From NCBI GenBank assembly GCA_030604795.1, contig JAUVVE010000042.1, positions 1-6,820 on the forward strand: a stretch of DNA of 6,820 nucleotides. Direction: 5' to 3'. The notes under the pieces were generated by a model. It ran no database searches. It worked only from the letters and a program-made list of their open reading frames with translations, and was not told where the DNA came from. Both the position numbers and the translations under genes were made by a program. Source of the stretch: Dehalococcoidia bacterium (GTDB taxonomy: Bacteria > Chloroflexota > Dehalococcoidia > GIF9 > UBA5629). Shown one piece after another: positions 6,034-6,820 of this stretch (its first letter is position 1; each line of letters opens with the position of its first letter).

Positions 6034-6357
6034 TTAAGCGGACGCACCCACTTCAACTACTACCCTATCAGCCATGCCAAAACCAACAGCCACCTGGGCG
6101 TTGTCCACCCTGAGGGTAACTGGCCCGCGAAAGAGCATAGAGCTTATCTTGGTCACTTTTTTCCCAGGCCTGATACCGAGAGCCTCCAGGCGCCTAATGG
6201 ACATTGGACCGTGGCCCCACATCGGGCCTTGACCGCGGCCACGCATCCGGCCTGCACCTCGACGTTGCATGAACCCTGGATCTCGTAGAACTTCAACTAC
6301 CGTACCGGTCTGCCCGGCCTCCATCTGGGTCAAAGTCAGTTGTCGCTTTTCAGGCAT
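6034..6357 (-). CDS. feoA: FeoA, SH3-like partner of FeoB, with a Gly/Arg-rich insertion
   Basis: FeoA is a small cytoplasmic SH3-like protein needed for FeoB activity. The 107 residues contain the family pattern: LTQMEAGQTGTVVEV at the start, RRLEALGIRPGKKVTKISS (55-73), then GPVTLRVDNAQVAVGFGMA (78-96) and a final beta strand. Typical FeoA is 75-85 residues; the excess is an insertion at about 27-53, RRGAGRMRGRGQGPMWGHG, rich in Gly, Arg, Met and His, located where the normal protein has a short turn. The chosen ATG has GGAG only 2 nt upstream, which is tight, so a start a few codons later is possible. It lies 100 bp downstream of the Fur-family gene and 18 bp before feoB. Confidence 0.9.
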   Translation of the reverse strand: MPEKRQLTLTQMEAGQTGTVVEVLRDPGFMQRRGAGRMRGRGQGPMWGHGPMSIRRLEALGIRPGKKVTKISSMLFRGPVTLRVDNAQVAVGFGMADRVVVEVGASA

Positions 6358-6457
6358 AACTCCGCTTTACCCCCATTGGTATTCTGGATTACTAGAACGA
6401 TGCATTGCGTTTGCAACAAGCTTGGCGAGTAATGAACAGCCCGCTTCAGTCTCCCTT
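6358..6457 (-). promoter_or_regulatory. Fur-feoA intergenic region with a weak candidate promoter
   Basis: This 100-bp gap is long enough for a separate feo promoter. The best pair I find on the minus strand is TTGCAA (6416-6411) and TAGTAA (6394-6389), 16 bp apart and only a partial consensus match. TTGC-GTTT-GCAA (6405-6416) overlaps the -35 as a 4-bp-arm dyad, and TTCT-N8-AGAA (6382-6397) overlaps the -10. Neither matches the classical Fur box. feoA may instead be read from the Fur-family promoter. Confidence 0.25.
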
Positions 6458-6820
6458 CTATTTCCTCCGCTGGCGACAATTTGAGCACAAGCCTGTCATG
6501 CGCACTTCGACTCCCGTAATATGGAAATCATGTTGTCTACCGATGTCCTTCTTCAACTTCTGGCTCACGGGGCAGGCGAATTCCACCACTTTGCCGCAGT
6601 TGAGGCACAAAAGATGCTGATGCTCCGTTGGAGGTTTTTTCTCATAGTGATGATGCTCTTCATCGAAATGATGCTCTTCTATCAGTCCCAGCTTCTTGAA
6701 AAGCTGCAAGTTGCGGTAGACGGTGGATAGGCTGATGCGAGGGTACTTCTGCCGCGCCCGACGATATAGCTCATCGGCATCCAGATGCCTCCCAGCGCGC
6801 CGAATAACATCGAGGAGCAG
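6458..6820 (-). CDS. Fur-family metal-dependent regulator, N terminus outside the window
   Basis: The frame is open from the right edge (first codon CTG at 6820-6818) for 120 codons to a TAG, so only about 20 N-terminal residues are missing. Residues 10-47 carry the Fur winged helix, with RHLDADELYRRARQKYP and the recognition helix LSTVYRNLQLFKKLGLI. The dimerisation half has the metal ligands HHHYE (56-60) and EHQHLLC (66-72), and two structural CxxC pairs (Cys72/Cys75 and Cys112/Cys115) typical of a zinc site. Fur, Zur and PerR cannot be separated with certainty from the visible part; location directly upstream of feoA and feoB favours an iron sensor. An apparent short start at TTG 6709 lies inside the DNA-binding domain and is not the real one. 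Confidence 0.92.
   Translation of the reverse strand: MLLDVIRRAGRHLDADELYRRARQKYPRISLSTVYRNLQLFKKLGLIEEHHFDEEHHHYEKKPPTEHQHLLCLNCGKVVEFACPVSQKLKKDIGRQHDFHITGVEVRMTGLCSNCRQRRK

Noticed and set aside
6458..6709. Short 83-residue Fur-like protein starting at TTG 6709
   Set aside because: The frame continues to the window edge with a clear Fur DNA-binding domain, so the TTG is an internal leucine codon.

Overview
The window is an ordinary stretch of bacterial chromosome with dense, operon-like packing and Shine-Dalgarno (SD) sites before several genes. The combination of an NrpR-type (DUF128) winged-helix regulator, family III CoA-transferase, IspH and a compact FeoAB system under a Fur-family gene fits Chloroflexota, most plausibly Dehalococcoidia. 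NrpR is otherwise best known from methanogenic archaea. This placement is inferred from gene content, not from any marker gene.

Left part (1-644): the 5' end of an NrpR-like regulator runs leftward out of the window. It is preceded by an exact consensus sigma-70-type promoter (TTGACA, 17 bp, TATAAT) and a perfect 7-bp inverted repeat sitting where transcription should start, which suggests autoregulation. The same 262-bp divergent region carries a second candidate promoter facing right.

Plus-strand cluster (645-2492): three closely spaced genes encode a CaiB/BaiF family CoA-transferase resembling alpha-methylacyl-CoA racemase, a stand-alone Lrp/AsnC-type ligand-binding (RAM) domain with no DNA-binding domain, and a HIT-family nucleotide hydrolase. 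They end only 5 bp from the oppositely oriented ispH.

Minus-strand cluster (2498-6820, read right to left): a Fur-family metal regulator (N terminus outside the window), feoA, feoB, a doubtful 48-codon ORF, a PlsC-type acyltransferase and ispH. The Fur-feoA-feoB part is a ferrous iron uptake unit next to its probable regulator. The plsC-ispH part joins phospholipid synthesis to the last step of the MEP isoprenoid pathway, and ispH makes a [4Fe-4S] enzyme.

The oddest features are an in-frame TGA that splits the plsC reading frame between its two catalytic motifs, a Gly/Arg/Met/His-rich insertion in FeoA, and the promoter/operator arrangement before the NrpR-like gene. I see no mobile element, CRISPR array, rRNA or tRNA, and no clear new multi-gene system.
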